Source of the DNA: Actinomycetes bacterium
Lineage (GTDB): Bacteria > Actinomycetota > Acidimicrobiia > Acidimicrobiales > Palsa-688
Reading direction: 5' to 3'
DNA: 63,154 nucleotides
NCBI GenBank assembly: GCA_021808665.1
Contig: JAKBBA010000024.1
Span: 1 to 63,154 of the forward strand
Each line of letters begins with the position of its first letter. The stretch's first letter is position 1. Positions 61,519-63,154 of the stretch are shown here, one piece after another. Below the pieces are notes generated by a model that made no database searches, was not told where the DNA came from, and saw only the letters and a program-made list of their open reading frames with translations. Both the position numbers and the translations under genes were made by a program.

Positions 61519-62522
61519 CGACTGCCCCGACGCCAGAATCGTCGCTGCAGGCGTCGTCGATCAGTCTCCCCGACGGCACGGATTCGGCCATCCGTGCCGT
61601 CGGGGTTCGCCATCCCGGTCGCTGGGTCGTCGCCGCGCTCCTCGGCGTCGTCGCAGCGATGGGGGTGCACGCAGTGGCGTTCAACAGCCGCTTCGAGTGG
61701 AGTGTCGTATTCCACTACTTCACGTCGAGCTCGATCCTGGCAGGTCTATTGCGAACCTTGGAGTTGACCTCGATCGCCATGGGTATCGGCATCGCGCTCG
61801 GAACGATCCTGGCGGTCATGCGCCTCTCCCCGAACCCGATCGTGGCGAACGCGGCTCGGCTCTATGTGTGGTTCTTCCGAGCGACACCCGTCCTGGTGCA
61901 GATCCTGTTGTGGTTCAACCTCGCCGCACTGTTCCCGAAGCTGTCAGTTGGGGTGCCATTCGGGCCGCGATTCGCCACGGCTTCGGTGAACTCCCTGATC
62001 AGCCCCTTTGCCGCTGCAATCCTCGGCCTGGGCCTAAACGAAGGCGCCTACATGTCCGAGATCGTCCGCGCAGGGGTTCTCTCAGTGGACCACGGCCAGG
62101 TCGAGGCGGCGCAGGCCTTGGGGATGCCGCGGATCCTACTCATGCGACGCATCGTCCTCCCCCAAGCAATGCGGGTGATAGTCCCACCGACCGGTAACGA
62201 GGCGATCTCGATGCTGAAGACCAGCTCGCTGGTGAGCGTCATCGCCCTTCCCGAACTGCTTTACAGCGCCGAGATCATCTATTCGAGGACATATCAGACC
62301 ATACCGCTCTTGATTACCGCGTCGATCTGGTATGCGATAGTGACGACGGTCTTGACATTCGGACAGACGTTCGTCGAAGCGCACTTTGCCAAGGGCCAGG
62401 TACGCCAAAGCACCAGCCGTAGTTCGCTGTGGCTGAGACTGCTAGCGCGCCGAAGTGTCCACCGACTCGACGACGGTCGGGTAAGTGCCGATACCGCAAT
62501 GAAGGAGCGAGTAGGTGATTAA
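61515..62522 (+). CDS. Amino acid ABC transporter permease (set 2)
   Basis: 335 residues from GTG 61515 (GTGA overlap with the binding-protein gene). Motifs: [55 protein letters not shown] and [70 protein letters not shown]. The N-terminus carries an extra 45 residues and the C-terminus a 40-residue basic tail. As a single permease it may form a homodimer, as HisM-type pairs are absent here. It overlaps the next ATPase gene by eight bases. Confidence 0.88.
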   Translation: MTTAPTPESSLQASSISLPDGTDSAIRAVGVRHPGRWVVAALLGVVAAMGVHAVAFNSRFEWSVVFHYFTSSSILAGLLRTLELTSIAMGIGIALGTILAVMRLSPNPIVANAARLYVWFFRATPVLVQILLWFNLAALFPKLSVGVPFGPRFATASVNSLISPFAAAILGLGLNEGAYMSEIVRAGVLSVDHGQVEAAQALGMPRILLMRRIVLPQAMRVIVPPTGNEAISMLKTSSLVSVIALPELLYSAEIIYSRTYQTIPLLITASIWYAIVTTVLTFGQTFVEAHFAKGQVRQSTSRSSLWLRLLARRSVHRLDDGRVSADTAMKERVGD

Positions 62523-63154
62523 GCTTGTGGAAGATCTTGCGACGCCGATGGTGAGCGCCCAGGGTGTCCAAAAGCACTTCGGGGGCGTCCCAGTCCTGCG
62601 AGGGATCAACTTGGAAGTAGCCCGAGGGACCGTCACATGCCTCCTCGGCCCGTCGGGGTCCGGTAAAAGCACGTTCCTCCGCTGTATCAATCATCTGGAA
62701 AAGGTCGATGCTGGCCGTCTGCGGGTGGACGGTGAGCTCGTCGGATACCGTGAAAGCAACGGCACCCTGTACGAACTGCGTGATCGCGAAGTATGTGCCA
62801 AGCGGACGGAGATCGGAATGGTCTTCCAGTCATTCAACCTCTTTCCGCATATGACGGCGCTCGAGAATGTGATGGAGGCGCCCATACGAGTGCGTAAGGA
62901 CCCGCCGGCGGTCGTTGCTGACCGGGCCATGACCCTGCTGAGCCGGGTCGGTCTGGCTGCGAAGATGAAGTCGTACCCCAAGCAGCTCTCCGGGGGTCAG
63001 CAGCAACGGGTCGCCATTGCCCGAGCATTGGCGATGAAGCCCAAGCTCATGCTCTTCGACGAGCCGACGTCGGCTCTCGATCCCGAGCTCGTCGGTGAGG
63101 TGCTGGATGTGATGCGTGACCTTGCGCGCGACGGAATGACGATGATCGTTGTCA
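62515..63154 (+). CDS. Polar amino acid ABC transporter ATP-binding protein (set 2), 3' end beyond the window
   Basis: From GTG 62515 to the window end (213 codons). Walker [20 protein letters not shown]-loop [18 protein letters not shown], signature [17 protein letters not shown] and Walker [24 protein letters not shown] are canonical. The last 30-40 residues of a normal 250-residue ATPase are missing because the sequence ends. It overlaps the preceding permease gene, with which it forms the second set of the locus. Confidence 0.85.
   Translation, partial: MIKLVEDLATPMVSAQGVQKHFGGVPVLRGINLEVARGTVTCLLGPSGSGKSTFLRCINHLEKVDAGRLRVDGELVGYRESNGTLYELRDREVCAKRTEIGMVFQSFNLFPHMTALENVMEAPIRVRKDPPAVVADRAMTLLSRVGLAAKMKSYPKQLSGGQQQRVAIARALAMKPKLMLFDEPTSALDPELVGEVLDVMRDLARDGMTMIVV

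Noticed and set aside
1..63154. CRISPR array, rRNA, replication origin or prophage structural genes
   Set aside because: No regularly spaced repeats, rRNA blocks, DnaA-box clusters or phage head/tail proteins were seen on reading both strands.

Overview
The window is high-GC DNA from an actinomycete-like bacterium, most likely a deep-branching Actinomycetota such as an Acidimicrobiia relative. Supporting signs are a SigH/RsrA-type redox sigma pair, a DUF2342 zinc metalloprotease next to tilS-hpt, a compact tilS-hpt-folE-folP-folB-folK-panC-nadB-nadC-coaX-lysS biosynthetic run, frequent GTG/TTG starts, and a CadI-type actinobacterial metal resistance protein. The lineage is an inference; no rRNA or tRNA gene was seen.

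Bases 1 to about 12,650 are a decayed accessory region. It holds a truncated tyrosine recombinase, a defective IS256-like element with both inverted repeats, and broken genes for a methyltransferase, an aminoglycoside phosphotransferase-like protein, an MFS exporter, two NTF2/SnoaL-like proteins, a serine resolvase and a RelE-like toxin. Several of these carry a single in-frame stop. Among them sit apparently intact genes: a methyltransferase, three toxin-antitoxin loci (one with a broken toxin), a self-regulated VOC-ArsR-SRPBCC operon, an MmcQ/YjbR protein and a GNAT acetyltransferase.

Bases 12,700-26,300 are a metal and redox block: solitary mercuric reductase, ClC chloride channel, an arsenic cluster (cadI-acr3-arsC plus aldo/keto reductase, with divergent arsR), then a four-gene operon of metallo-beta-lactamase/rhodanese protein, Fe-S/NrfD fusion, molybdopterin oxidoreductase and TorD-like chaperone, probably for sulfur-compound oxidation. 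Bases 26,400-40,600 hold NfuA, an ATP-grasp/radical SAM pair with a CCSEP tail, an EAL-like/HDOD signalling protein, assorted metabolic enzymes and transporters, and a BluB-CobT fusion for cobalamin lower-ligand synthesis.

Bases 40,600-54,600 are housekeeping: gpsA, the sigma/anti-sigma pair, tRNA-Ile lysidine synthetase, hypoxanthine phosphoribosyltransferase, and the folate, pantothenate, NAD and CoA genes with lysS, tightly packed with many 4-base stop/start overlaps. An extra phosphatase-like protein that has lost its catalytic cysteine lies inside the folate run. Bases 54,700-63,154 carry a LuxR-type regulator, a degenerate EAL-CBS-GGDEF protein, and a polar amino-acid ABC locus with one binding protein flanked by two membrane/ATPase sets; the last ATPase runs off the window.
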